Of a DNA stretch of 64,000 bases, positions 37,901 through 45,111 are shown piece after piece. Source of the stretch: JACRLW01 sp046349595 (GTDB lineage Bacteria; Planctomycetota; UBA1135; UBA2386); assembly GCA_046349595.1 (NCBI GenBank), contig JAXMCA010000001.1, forward strand, positions 124,001-188,000, read 5' to 3'. Each line of letters begins with the position of its first letter. Position 1 is the stretch's first letter. The notes under the pieces are model-generated. The model made no database searches and had not been told where the DNA came from. It saw only the letters and a list, made by a program, of their open reading frames with translations. The position numbers and the translations under genes are program-made.

Positions 37901-38095
37901 GGTCTGAACGATCGACTCGCCGCGCTCAACAACGCGTCCGGCGGCTTCGGCCCGACCGCGCAGGACCTCGCGGTGCGCGACGAGCTGTTCGCGGCGATAG
38001 AGACACCACTGCGCGAACTGGGCGCACTGCTCGACACCGACGCCGCGGCCCTGCTGAAGACCGCGCGCGAGATCGGCGTGCCGATCCTGCGCTGA
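34952..38095 (+). CDS. large secreted BNR/sortilin-like beta-propeller protein (putative glycosyl hydrolase)
   Basis: This 1047-residue exoprotein has a signal peptide (about residues 1-26, ending FAAMLAAQ). Residues about 40-760 form a double propeller of BNR/VPS10-sortilin-like repeats, including VWRTDDAGRSWRNVSD, VWRSTDAGRTWQHVGL, VFRTRDGGKTWQRIL, IHKSTDGGDTWVEL, LFRSRDAGKTWKLVD and LWRTEDFGAHWTSIV. A beta-sandwich (about 790-900) and a helical, coiled-coil-like tail (about 905-1045) follow. This family is common in Planctomycetota, Acidobacteriota and Bacteroidota and is often annotated as glycosyl hydrolase, but no activity is established. No catalytic residues are assigned here. Confidence 0.85.
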   Translation: MLARLVASAARPFSLALGFAAMLAAQDAPASPIDRAIGALHWREVGPYRGGRSCAVAGIPGDTDTFWMGSCGGGVWRTDDAGRSWRNVSDGSFGGSIGAIDVCTADPNVVWVGTGEQTVRGNVSHGDGVWRSTDAGRTWQHVGLADSRQIGRVRAHPRDPDTAYVAAIGHLYGPNTERGVFRTRDGGKTWQRILFVDDATGAVDLCLDPTNPRILYATTWRVLRSPWSLDSGGPGSGIHKSTDGGDTWVELTHNEGLPKGTIGICGICVSLGDPDNLYAQVEAEDGGLFRSRDAGKTWKLVDSDRERRQRAWYYSRVYADPGDADGVWVLNVRLWHSKDGGKSFAAIATPHGDNHDLWIDPTAPARMVEANDGGVNVSLDGGESWSLQDNQPTAQMYRVSLDDDFPFRLLGGQQDNSALRIRSRNVDGASIGPRDSDPTAGGESGFVAAQPGNPDLVFGGSYGGELEWRNHRTGERRHVNPWPDSVIGLGARDIRWRFQWNYPLFFSPHDANRLYAAAQSLFCSDDLGQSWRVISPDLSRNAPDKMAPSGGPITKDNTGVETYCTIFAACESPAQKGLLWCGTDDGRLHVSRNGGAQWSDVTPPDLQPFTRINSIEAHPRAAGTLYVAATRYQSDDFRPMLWRTEDFGAHWTSIVGTGIAADHFTRVIRVDAERDGLLYCGTERGPYVSFDDGAHWRSLRADLPIVPVTDLAVRDGELIAATQGRGYWILDGLEALRRFDHIADEPQLLGTTPAYRVPMGHADKPRGAGENPLAGVVLRYWLDRVPEASTEFRIEIRSADGKVLRAFEIKDRAPKEQGPKDLIDSRDAQRFVLEPKEGLNTFTWDLRVVGARRLEGLAMWNGNLAGPQVEPGEYQVLLKVGAAERRALVEVRPDPRASAAEHHAQFVFLTEVVAKLDAVHEALARARHLRGELRTLESRAPAGDALVAWKKQSEELRTRIDRLERALCQPDSKSAQDPLNFPVGLNDRLAALNNASGGFGPTAQDLAVRDELFAAIETPLRELGALLDTDAAALLKTAREIGVPILR

Positions 38096-38098
38096 CGC

Positions 38099-39118
38099 TC
38101 ACTTCTCGTCGAAGTGGATCGCGATCGGCACGTCGATCGTGAACGGGCCGTAGCGGAGCTGCAGCGTCGCGTCCTCGAGCTTCTTGCCGGCGACGAAGCC
38201 GAACTCGAGGGCGGCGGCGACCTTGTCGCCCTTCGCCACCTGGACCGGGACCTCGATGCCGCCCGAGGACTTGGCGGCCTGGAAGGCATCGAGCTTCTGT
38301 CCGCGGATCACCGCGGGGTCGTTGAAGGCGAGCAGGTAGTGGTCGGCGTCGCGGTGCTCCAGCGTGAGGTAGTAGGCGCCGGCAGGGATGTCCTGGCCGC
38401 CGACGGTCAGCGCGACGTTGGTGTCGAAGGTCGTCCAGAAGTCCTGGCCGCAGCGCCAGCGCTTGCCGAGCAGCTTCGGCGAGTCGATCAGTGCCGCGTA
38501 TTCGTCCTTCCAGACCGGCTGCCCGTAGTCGAGGGCGAGTTGGCCGGGCGAACCTCCGGCGGTGAAGAACGCGAGCCGTGCGCCGCCGCGCTTGGTGTCG
38601 ACGACGAAGGGGCGTGCCTTCTTGGCGCTCGGTGCCGAAGCCATCGACTTGACGAGCTTCTGGAAGCGGGCATCGTCGCGCATGCCGTCGAAGTCGGTGT
38701 CGCCGTCGATCTGGTTGCGGTCGGCAAAGCCCGCGGCGACCGCCTTCTCGAGGCACTCGATCGCCTGGTCCTTGTGGCCCTTCAGAGCGTGTACGCATGC
38801 GGCGTTGTACCAGCCGACCGGAGCCCAACCCTCGAAGCGGGTCGCCTGCATGTGCGCCTCGAGCGCCTCGTCGAGACGCTGCTGCGCGTGCAGCGCATAG
38901 CCGAGGTGATGCCATGCTTCGCCGTCGTCGCGCGCCAGCGTGACCACCTTCCGGTAGGCGTCGCTCGCCGCAGGCCAGTCCTGCTGTTCCCAGGCTTTCT
39001 GCGCTGCGGCGCGCGCCGCGCTGACGGAGGCCTTCTCGGCCTTGGCTTCGACGATCTCCTGCCCTGCCAGGCGCAGGGCGAGCACACAGAGGAGGAGCAG
39101 GAGGAGGACGTTCTTCAT
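38099..39118 (-). CDS. secreted TPR / DUF2911-like protein
   Basis: This is a 339-residue exported protein (signal MKNVLLLLLLCVLALRLAGQ). Residues about 30-155 contain TPR-like repeats: AAQKAWEQQDWPAASDAYRK, DGEAWHHLGYALHAQQRLDE and PVGWYNAACVHALKGHKDQA. Residues about 180-335 resemble DUF2911, with LDYGQPVWKDEYAALI, WTTFDTNVALTVGGQDIPAG, AYYLTLEHRD and a last strand LQLRYGPFTIDVPI. It thus joins a scaffold module to a domain also found alone at 6990-7607. The role is unknown. The gene is convergent with the BNR protein gene, with 3 nt between the stops. Confidence 0.78.
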   Translation of the reverse strand: MKNVLLLLLLCVLALRLAGQEIVEAKAEKASVSAARAAAQKAWEQQDWPAASDAYRKVVTLARDDGEAWHHLGYALHAQQRLDEALEAHMQATRFEGWAPVGWYNAACVHALKGHKDQAIECLEKAVAAGFADRNQIDGDTDFDGMRDDARFQKLVKSMASAPSAKKARPFVVDTKRGGARLAFFTAGGSPGQLALDYGQPVWKDEYAALIDSPKLLGKRWRCGQDFWTTFDTNVALTVGGQDIPAGAYYLTLEHRDADHYLLAFNDPAVIRGQKLDAFQAAKSSGGIEVPVQVAKGDKVAAALEFGFVAGKKLEDATLQLRYGPFTIDVPIAIHFDEK

Positions 39119-39207
39119 GGCGGTCTCCGGTTCGGGGCGATGCGCTGCGCCGACACCCGTGCCGGCGATCAGGCGGTGCCACGAGACGATGCCGTCCGCC
39201 GTTCCAG

Positions 39208-39234
39208 CCGCGGGAACGTCGGGATTCCCCGCGG
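39208..39234. promoter_or_regulatory. inverted repeat between divergent genes (possible operator)
   Basis: CCGCGGGAA (39208-39216) and TTCCCCGCGG (39225-39234) form an inverted repeat with an 8-nt centre and one extra C. It lies between the divergent TPR/DUF2911 gene and the exoprotein gene at 39261. It could be a regulator-binding site or a hairpin in the leader. Confidence 0.28.
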
Positions 39235-39260
39235 GGTCGTCGCGCACCACAATGCCGGCC

Positions 39261-40442
39261 ATGCGCTCCGCCCTCGCCTTGCTCGGTCTGCTCGCACCAC
39301 TCGCGGCCCAACAGACCTGGATCGTCGACCGCCAAGGTCGACCCGGCACCGACTTCGCGGATCTTCCCGACGCGGTGGCGGCCGCCAACCCCGGGGACAC
39401 GCTGCTCGTGCGGGCCGCTTCGATCCCGTACTCCGCGTTCGCGACGGGCAAGGGTCTGACCGTGCTCGGCGACGGCCATCCCGAGATCAACTCGTTCCGC
39501 TTCAACCCTGCGGTGCAGGTGATCGGCCTTCCGGCGAGCCAGCGCTTCGTGATGCACGGCTTCCGCACGCCGATCGAGCAAGCCTTCGAGGTCGTATTGC
39601 AGAACGACGCCGGACCGGTCGTGCTGTCCGATCTGCGCGCCATCGAACCGTGCAATTGCGGACCCGGGGTCGTGCTGCCGCCCGGGATGACCATCACCGA
39701 TTGCGCCCAGGTGTCGGTCGACGGCTGCGACGAGTTCGGCAAGCCGGCGATCTCCTGCGTGCGCAGTGACGTGACGATCACGCGCTGCAATCTCGGCATC
39801 CTCCCGATCGGCGCAGGACTCGGCGATTGCCTCCTGGTCGACGGCGGACGCGTCGAGGTGGTGGAGAGCCATCTCGACGGCAGTTGGGCGATGGACATCA
39901 ACGGCGTCACGCAGCCCGCCGTGCGACTCCTCGCCGGCACGCTTCGCCTCGGCGCGACCGCGGAGACCTTCGTGCAGGGCGGCACGCTGGGCGGCAACGC
40001 CAATCTGCGACCGGCGATCGACGCCGCGGGTGGCGTGCTCGAACTCGATCCCGACGTGCGGCTCAATCCACAACGCGGAGGCGGCATCGGGCTCGCGTTG
40101 CACGGCGCGTCGATCGCCCTGCGCCAGTACGCCTTCGCGCTGGTTCCTTCGGCTCCGGTGGGTGGTCCCTTGGAACTCCGCCTGCACACCAGCGCGTTCG
40201 CGCCGAGCCTGCTGCTCCTCGGTCTGCCGACCGCGGCGCTGCCCTCGCCCTTCGGTACCTTCCTGCTCGATCCCTCGGCTTCGATCCTCGTCGTGAGCGG
40301 TGCGCCGTCGACGGGTTTGCTCTCGAGCAGCCTGCCGCTTCCGCTCGGATTGCCGCGCGGATTGCAGGTCTGCGTGCAGGGCGTCGCCGACCTCGGCGCG
40401 GGGATCGAGGTCTCGTCGCCTGCGGTGGTCGTCCTCGACTGA
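39261..40442 (+). CDS. secreted beta-helix-like protein of unknown function
   Basis: This is a 393-residue exoprotein with signal MRSALALLGLLAPLAAQ. The first part, TDFADLPDAVAAANPGDTLLV, is typical of the start of right-handed parallel beta-helix proteins of the pectate-lyase fold. The later stretch (ITDCAQVSVDGCDEFG, SCVRSDVTITRCNLG, LLVDGGRVEVVESHLDG) has the short, regularly spaced strands of such helices. No catalytic residues are identified. The last 120 residues form a different, leucine-rich C-terminal module ending GLQVCVQGVADLGAGIEVSS. An ATG three codons upstream (39252) is an alternative start. Neither start has a clear ribosome-binding site. Confidence 0.72.
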   Translation: MRSALALLGLLAPLAAQQTWIVDRQGRPGTDFADLPDAVAAANPGDTLLVRAASIPYSAFATGKGLTVLGDGHPEINSFRFNPAVQVIGLPASQRFVMHGFRTPIEQAFEVVLQNDAGPVVLSDLRAIEPCNCGPGVVLPPGMTITDCAQVSVDGCDEFGKPAISCVRSDVTITRCNLGILPIGAGLGDCLLVDGGRVEVVESHLDGSWAMDINGVTQPAVRLLAGTLRLGATAETFVQGGTLGGNANLRPAIDAAGGVLELDPDVRLNPQRGGGIGLALHGASIALRQYAFALVPSAPVGGPLELRLHTSAFAPSLLLLGLPTAALPSPFGTFLLDPSASILVVSGAPSTGLLSSSLPLPLGLPRGLQVCVQGVADLGAGIEVSSPAVVVLD

Positions 40443-40633
40443 TCCGTCTTCGCCCGACCACAGTGCGGCGGGCTACGGCTGGAATCGGCGCGGTGCGGTG
40501 TCGCGCGCCTCGTCGTCGGCGACGGGGGAAGCGTGCCGCGCCTCCGGTTCCCATGGCTGCGCGCTCTCCCTTCCGCGTACGGCGCGAGGAAACGAACCCG
40601 GTCGCAGCCCACTCTCCCTTCGGGATCGGTCCC

Positions 40634-40641
40634 GCTAGCAT
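40634..40641 (+). promoter_or_regulatory. -10-like element GCTAGCAT
   Basis: The hexamer TAGCAT (40636-40641) lies in the 281-nt gap before the exoprotein gene at 40724. The predicted leader is about 76 nt. The gap holds nothing else that I can support, apart from a pyrimidine-rich stretch just before the ATG. Confidence 0.33.
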
Positions 40642-40723
40642 CTGCACGCGTTCGCGCCGGCCCCGCCGGATGGCGTGGCCCGGTGCTGTTGCGTCCTCTC
40701 TTCTCTCATTCGCAACTGCCCCT

Positions 40724-42397
40724 ATGCACAAGCTCTCGTGCGCGGCCTTGCTGGCGCTCTCTGCGCTCGGCTTCGCCCAGTCCCCACTCACCACTCTCTC
40801 CGGCGGTACCAATCTGGGCAACGTCGGCGGCGGCATCTACTTCGATCTGCACGTCAACACGACGATCACGATCACGCAGATCGACTTCCTGTGCAGTGCC
40901 AACACCGTGGCCGGCACCGGAACGCTCAACGTCTTCCTCGGGCCCACGACCTACATCGGCAACGTCACCAACCCGAACCTGTGGGCCGTGGTCGGAACCG
41001 CGACGACGGCGGTGGCGCCAAGCACCGTGGCCAACGGCGTGCTCACGCAGCCTTTCGCGCTGGGCCCCGGTGACTACGGCATCGCCCTGCAGTCGAACGC
41101 CTTCAGCCACGGCTACACCAACGGAGTGACCTGCACGAGCAACACGATCCCCGGGTCCTGCTCCAACTCGCTGTTCTCCAATGCCGAGCTGACGCTGCGC
41201 GCGGGCGCGGCGCAGAACGTGTTCCTCTCCGGTGGCATCTTCAATCCGCGCATCTTCAACGGGGCCATCCACTACACGCTGGGCGGCACGCCGGTCCAGG
41301 TCGCGGCCTGGGAGCCGTACGGCAAGGGTTGCTATGCGCGGTACCGCTCCTTCTACCAGCTCTTCCCCAACCCGGTCGGCTTCAACATGGGGAACACCGG
41401 TGGTGTCACCAACCCGGTGTCGGCGCTTCGCCTGCAGTTCGCCAACTCCGCCTACCACGTCGTGCCGAGCACCAACACGATCGTTCCGCCGATCAGTGCA
41501 CCGGTGACTCTGAGCACCAACGACTCGACCTTCAACGCGACCTCGGTGCTCCCGGGCGCCGTGTTGCCCTTCCCGATCCCGCATCCCCTGAACGGCGGCG
41601 TGACCTTCGCCTTCGACCTCGGCATCTCGACCGACGGTTACATCGTGCCCGCGCCGGCCTCGATGGCGAACAATGCCACGGTCGCGGTCGCGACCTTCCT
41701 CTCGCAGGCCCCGCGCTGGTGCCCGCACTGGAAGAACATGGCTCCGCTCACGGCGGGCAGCGGCATCTACGTCGAGCAGGACACGAGCGGTGGTCCCGGT
41801 GGCCCACTGCTGGTGACGTGGAACAACGTCGCCGACAACGCGCTGACGACGACCAGCTCCTTCCAGGTCGCCTTCTACAGCAACGGTGACGTCGAGTACC
41901 GCTACGGCGTGATGAGCCAGAACGGCGGCGGCAGCCTGCCGGTGATCGTCGGCTGGACCGAGGGTGGCGGTGCGCTCGATCCGGGCAGCATCGAAATCTC
42001 CACGTCCCTGCCCATCGACACCTTCACGGTCGACAACCAGCCACTCACGCTCGGTCTCAACAACCGTCCGCTGCTCGGCGGTTCGGCGAACACCACGACC
42101 TCGGCCGTTCCGGGCGGGACCTCGCTCGGCGCGATCGCCTTCGGCTTCACGCAGCTGACCCCGGGCCTGGACCTCAGTGGCATCGGCATGGCCGGCTGCC
42201 GCATGCTCACGAGCTTCGACGTGACCGCGTCGGTGCCCGTCACCGGTTCGAGCTTCAACTTCTCGTTGCCGATCCCCAACATCACCGCGCTGAACGGCGG
42301 CCTGATCTACGCGCAGAGCCTGAGCGTGAGCGGGGGATACAACACGCTGGGAGTCCTGACCTCCAACGGCGTGCGCATGAAGCTCGGCTCGCTGTGA
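40724..42397 (+). CDS. large secreted Gly/Ser/Thr/Asn-rich protein of unknown function
   Basis: This 557-residue exoprotein has a signal peptide (MHKLSCAALLALSALGFAQ). It has few charged residues and is rich in Gly, Ser, Thr and Asn. The N-terminal third, with ITITQIDFLCSANTVAGTGT and ending in GPGDYGIALQSNAFSHGYTN, looks like a beta-sandwich. Residues about 350-420 (LLVTWNNVADN, SFQVAFYSNGDVEYRYGVM) resemble the NIDO-like pattern found in extracellular adhesive proteins. The C-terminal 110 residues end in GGLIYAQSLSVSGGYNTLG and VRMKLG, similar to the ends of other exoproteins in this window. I do not recognise the overall family. A strong hairpin follows the stop. Confidence 0.72.
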   Translation: MHKLSCAALLALSALGFAQSPLTTLSGGTNLGNVGGGIYFDLHVNTTITITQIDFLCSANTVAGTGTLNVFLGPTTYIGNVTNPNLWAVVGTATTAVAPSTVANGVLTQPFALGPGDYGIALQSNAFSHGYTNGVTCTSNTIPGSCSNSLFSNAELTLRAGAAQNVFLSGGIFNPRIFNGAIHYTLGGTPVQVAAWEPYGKGCYARYRSFYQLFPNPVGFNMGNTGGVTNPVSALRLQFANSAYHVVPSTNTIVPPISAPVTLSTNDSTFNATSVLPGAVLPFPIPHPLNGGVTFAFDLGISTDGYIVPAPASMANNATVAVATFLSQAPRWCPHWKNMAPLTAGSGIYVEQDTSGGPGGPLLVTWNNVADNALTTTSSFQVAFYSNGDVEYRYGVMSQNGGGSLPVIVGWTEGGGALDPGSIEISTSLPIDTFTVDNQPLTLGLNNRPLLGGSANTTTSAVPGGTSLGAIAFGFTQLTPGLDLSGIGMAGCRMLTSFDVTASVPVTGSSFNFSLPIPNITALNGGLIYAQSLSVSGGYNTLGVLTSNGVRMKLGSL

Positions 42398-42411
42398 GCC
42401 AGAGGCCTTGA

Positions 42412-42453
42412 GTCGAGGGGACGTGGGCCGCAGAGCCCCGCCGTCCCCTCGAC
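42412..42453 (+). terminator. strong hairpin terminator after 40724-42397
   Basis: GTCGAGGGGACG (42412-42423) and CGTCCCCTCGAC (42442-42453) form a perfect 12-bp stem with an 18-nt loop, 14 nt after the stop codon. No T-run follows, so it may end transcription by a factor-dependent or T-independent route, or protect the mRNA end. It marks the left boundary of the TIR operon region. Confidence 0.5.
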
Positions 42454-42826
42454 AAGCTCCTTGCCCGGGTCGCTGGGAGGCGAGGGTCCGACGGACAGAC
42501 CGATGGCCGGGCGGGACTCGACGCCGAACCATCGTATGCGCTGGAACTGCGCGACTCCCGATGCGGGCACGCGGTGCGGCGTGCGCATCGTCGCCGGAAG
42601 ACCAAGAGGCTTGCGTCGATCCTGAACAGGTGCCCGATCCCGGTCCCTCGTGTGCAGTGGTCGATCGCGCTCGCGGGTTCCACGCGCAGTGCCTATCCTC
42701 CGGCCTGGAACTCGTCTCCGCCGCGATGCGGCGACGCGTTCGCGATCCCTGGCGACCGGGTGGCGTGGGTCCATCTCGGTCCCAAGGGCACCCGCGTGGA
42801 ACCGTGGCTGAGAGGGCAGTGATCCG
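42454..42826. other. non-coding or uncharacterised gap before the TIR operon
   Basis: About 370 nt lie between the hairpin and the first TIR gene. The only ORF of note (GTG at 42574 to a stop at 42820-42822) encodes an Arg-rich 82-residue product with no recognised motif, and it ends 4 nt before the TIR start. A CCTATCCT -10-like element is at 42692-42699. I see nothing else I can support. Confidence 0.4.
42692..42699 (+). promoter_or_regulatory. -10-like element CCTATCCT, possible promoter of the TIR operon
   Basis: TATCCT (42694-42699) followed by CCGG matches the other -10-like elements of this window, here upstream of the TIR/SLOG operon. The predicted leader to the ATG at 42827 is about 120 nt. 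No -35 hexamer is clear. Confidence 0.33.
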
Positions 42827-44149
42827 ATGGCGACCCGGAAGAAGGTGGCGACGAGGCGCGAGCGGATCGACCGCCCGTCGGCAACTGCACACCCGTCGCT
42901 CGAACTGCAACGCAGTCCGGTCGGCATCTACGTCGGCTGGCACGAGAAGAGCCCCGTCGGACACGTGCTCGCTCGCGCGATCTTCAGGTGGTTCCGGGGC
43001 GACCCGGACGACCTCGAGCGCTGCGCGACCGGCATACCGGTGCTCTACCGCTGCTGGGATCCCGGAGAGGACCCCGAGGAGATCCGCATCCTGGGGTCGC
43101 GTGGAGGACCGAGCCTGCGAGTGTTCGTGCCGTTGATCGACGACTACATGGCGGCGTGCACGGCGTGGCGTCGCGTGATCCACGAGATGACCGGTGCTGC
43201 GTCCGCGTCGCGCTCCAAGGGAGAGTTTCTCCTGGTGCTCCCGGTCGCATTGCACGAAGGGGCGTTCCAGATCGTCGGGAGCATCTCGCGTCTCAACTTC
43301 ATCCGTGGACAGCTCACCGATCGGCGCGAGGGCGAGGCCGATGCGGAGCGTGAGGATCGCCGCGCGCAGTTGGTGCTCGATCAACTCACCGATGCGATCG
43401 GACGCCTGATCCACGCCGACCAGAGCGGATTCTCGATCGATCAATTCCGGAAGTCGCCCGCGAAGATCTCGGTGTTCGTGAGCCACGCCAAGTCGGACGG
43501 TGCTGCGATCGCGGCGGAGGTGCGCGACGAACTGCGACGTCACGGCCAGCTCGAGGCCTTCTACGACGAGAGCGATCTGGCGCTGGGCTACGACTTCGCT
43601 GCGGGGCTCGAGGATGGGCTCGGGCACAACGTCGCGCTGCTCGTGGTGTTGACCGACCGCTATTCGAGCCGTCCCTGGTGCCGTCATGAGCTGCGCACGA
43701 TGCGCAGACCGACCGTCGTCCATGTGTCCGGCGATGGACTTCGCCGCGTGTTGCGCCTCAAGCCGGTGATCGTGCTGGACGCACTCGGTCGAAGGAGCAT
43801 CGACCACCTTCCGGACATCGGTCCCGCGTTGGTGTTGCGCCACGGGCCACTCGATGGTCGCACGCTGACCAGCGAAGTGATGCGGCACGTGCTCGGCTAC
43901 GCGCACGACCTCGATCGCGCATTGGCGATCGCATCGGACCCCGATCTGTCCGACGAGACACCGACCTTCCTCATCAACGGGCCACCCGATGTCCGCACCG
44001 TGGCGGAGGTGCGCTCGCTCCACCCCGAGGGGCCGATCCACATCCTCTTCCCCGGTCCCGGTGTCACCCAGGACGCCATCGAGGATTGCGCGCGGCTCTT
44101 CCCCGAGGTCCGGGTCTCGCGCTTCGACGACGTGGGGGTCAACCGATGA
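42827..44149 (+). CDS. TIR domain protein with N-terminal TIR-like region
   Basis: This is a 440-residue cytoplasmic protein. Residues about 213-345 are a clear TIR domain: strand A KISVFVSHAKSDG, the BB-loop region AFYDESDLALGYDF, and VALLVVLTDRYSSRPWCRHEL. The W284-C-R-H-E288-L motif supplies the glutamate that is catalytic in NAD+-cleaving TIRs. Residues about 30-165 look like a divergent second TIR-like fold (GIYVGWHEKSPVGHVLARAI, GIPVLYRC, VFVPLIDDYMAACTAWRRVI), as in bacterial proteins with paired modules. Residues 375-440 form a C-terminal alpha/beta extension. It is the first gene of an ATGA-linked operon with a SLOG protein and a TIR-GNAT protein, pointing to NAD+-derived nucleotide signalling or NAD+ depletion in defence. 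Confidence 0.85.
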   Translation: MATRKKVATRRERIDRPSATAHPSLELQRSPVGIYVGWHEKSPVGHVLARAIFRWFRGDPDDLERCATGIPVLYRCWDPGEDPEEIRILGSRGGPSLRVFVPLIDDYMAACTAWRRVIHEMTGAASASRSKGEFLLVLPVALHEGAFQIVGSISRLNFIRGQLTDRREGEADAEREDRRAQLVLDQLTDAIGRLIHADQSGFSIDQFRKSPAKISVFVSHAKSDGAAIAAEVRDELRRHGQLEAFYDESDLALGYDFAAGLEDGLGHNVALLVVLTDRYSSRPWCRHELRTMRRPTVVHVSGDGLRRVLRLKPVIVLDALGRRSIDHLPDIGPALVLRHGPLDGRTLTSEVMRHVLGYAHDLDRALAIASDPDLSDETPTFLINGPPDVRTVAEVRSLHPEGPIHILFPGPGVTQDAIEDCARLFPEVRVSRFDDVGVNR

Positions 44150-45111
44150 CGTCTCGAAGGATCGTCGCTCTCTCGATCTCGGATGCGCCGCGCCACGCGC
44201 GTCTCGGCTTCGGCCCCGAGCACCTCAGGGAGGCCGTGGTGCGGCTCACGCGCTTCGTGCTCCGTCGCGACTGGGACATCGCCTACGGCGGCGACCTGCG
44301 ACCCGAAGGCTACACACACCTGGTCGCACGGGTGGTCCGCGCGGAGCGCGACGCGGCTTCCGAACCGGGCAATCACGACAAGGAGCGTTCCGCCGAGCGG
44401 CGCCGCCTCAGCGTGTGGCTCTGCGGCAGCAAGCGCATCGAACTCACCGTCGATCTCCGCGCCCGGTGGCTCGGCTTCTGTCGCTTCGTGCTGGTTCCGC
44501 AGGAGGAGTTCGAACTCGACGAAGGCTCGCGCGGCGTCGCCGACGCGCTGGCGTATTCGTGGATGCGTCGCCGGATGAGGATGGAGAGTTCGAAGGACTC
44601 TGACGGTCACGATCGGCCGGCCGTCTCCGCATGCATCGTCCTCGGCGGCAAGCTGGCTGGCTTCTCGGGCTTCATGCCGGGAATCGTCGAGGAGGTCGCC
44701 TGGGCGGCGCGGGCCGGCGCCGAGCACCCGATCTTCCTGCTCGGTGGGTTCGGTGGTGCGGCGGGTCTGCTCGCCGAGGGGATCGCGAGCGGCCGACTGC
44801 CGGCCGCGCTCCTGGAATCCGACGCCGCGACGAGATCGAAGGTCGAGGAGCGCATCCGCGTCTTCGAGACAGGCGGCGGAGCTGCGCTCGATCGATCGCG
44901 CACGGCAGGCCTGCGCCCGAAGGAGAACTGGGATGCGGTGCGATCGCTGTGCAAGGCGGGAGTCGCGGGACTCGCGCGGCGCTGTGGGCTCGAGCCACGC
45001 GATTGCGAGACGATGCTGCACGAGGGAGACCTCGCCGAGGTCCTGCGCGTGATGGCGCGATCCTCCTGGTTTCCGACGAAGCCCGGTCGCGACACGGGAT
45101 CCACACGATGA
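44146..45111 (+). CDS. SLOG-like nucleotide-binding protein
   Basis: This 321-residue cytoplasmic protein fits the SLOG (SMF/DprA-LOG) Rossmann-like superfamily, whose members bind or process nucleotides and NAD-derived molecules. The first strand is VALSISDAP (7-15), and the strand-turn WDIAYGGD (43-50) matches the L-V-x-G-G-x turn. The core signature is CIVLGGKLAGFSGFMPGIVE (163-182) with Glu182-Glu183, like the P-G-x-x-E helix start of LOG enzymes. It continues to HPIFLLGGFGGAAGLLAEGI (194-213). The last 100 residues are helical. SLOG domains accompany TIR proteins in Thoeris and other bacterial conflict systems, where they sense a TIR product. It overlaps both neighbours by 4 nt. Sensor or effector role is inferred. 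Confidence 0.72.
   Translation: MTSRRIVALSISDAPRHARLGFGPEHLREAVVRLTRFVLRRDWDIAYGGDLRPEGYTHLVARVVRAERDAASEPGNHDKERSAERRRLSVWLCGSKRIELTVDLRARWLGFCRFVLVPQEEFELDEGSRGVADALAYSWMRRRMRMESSKDSDGHDRPAVSACIVLGGKLAGFSGFMPGIVEEVAWAARAGAEHPIFLLGGFGGAAGLLAEGIASGRLPAALLESDAATRSKVEERIRVFETGGGAALDRSRTAGLRPKENWDAVRSLCKAGVAGLARRCGLEPRDCETMLHEGDLAEVLRVMARSSWFPTKPGRDTGSTR

Noticed and set aside
42574..42822. An 82-codon ORF ending 4 nt before the first TIR gene
   Set aside because: GTG start without ribosome-binding site, Arg/Pro-rich product and no motif. A short antitoxin-like gene cannot be excluded, but is not supported.
40706..44041. A 1111-codon minus-strand open frame over the TIR operon start and the exoprotein
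   Set aside because: It has no recognisable domain and is antisense to clear genes, including the TIR domain, whose motifs are on the plus strand.
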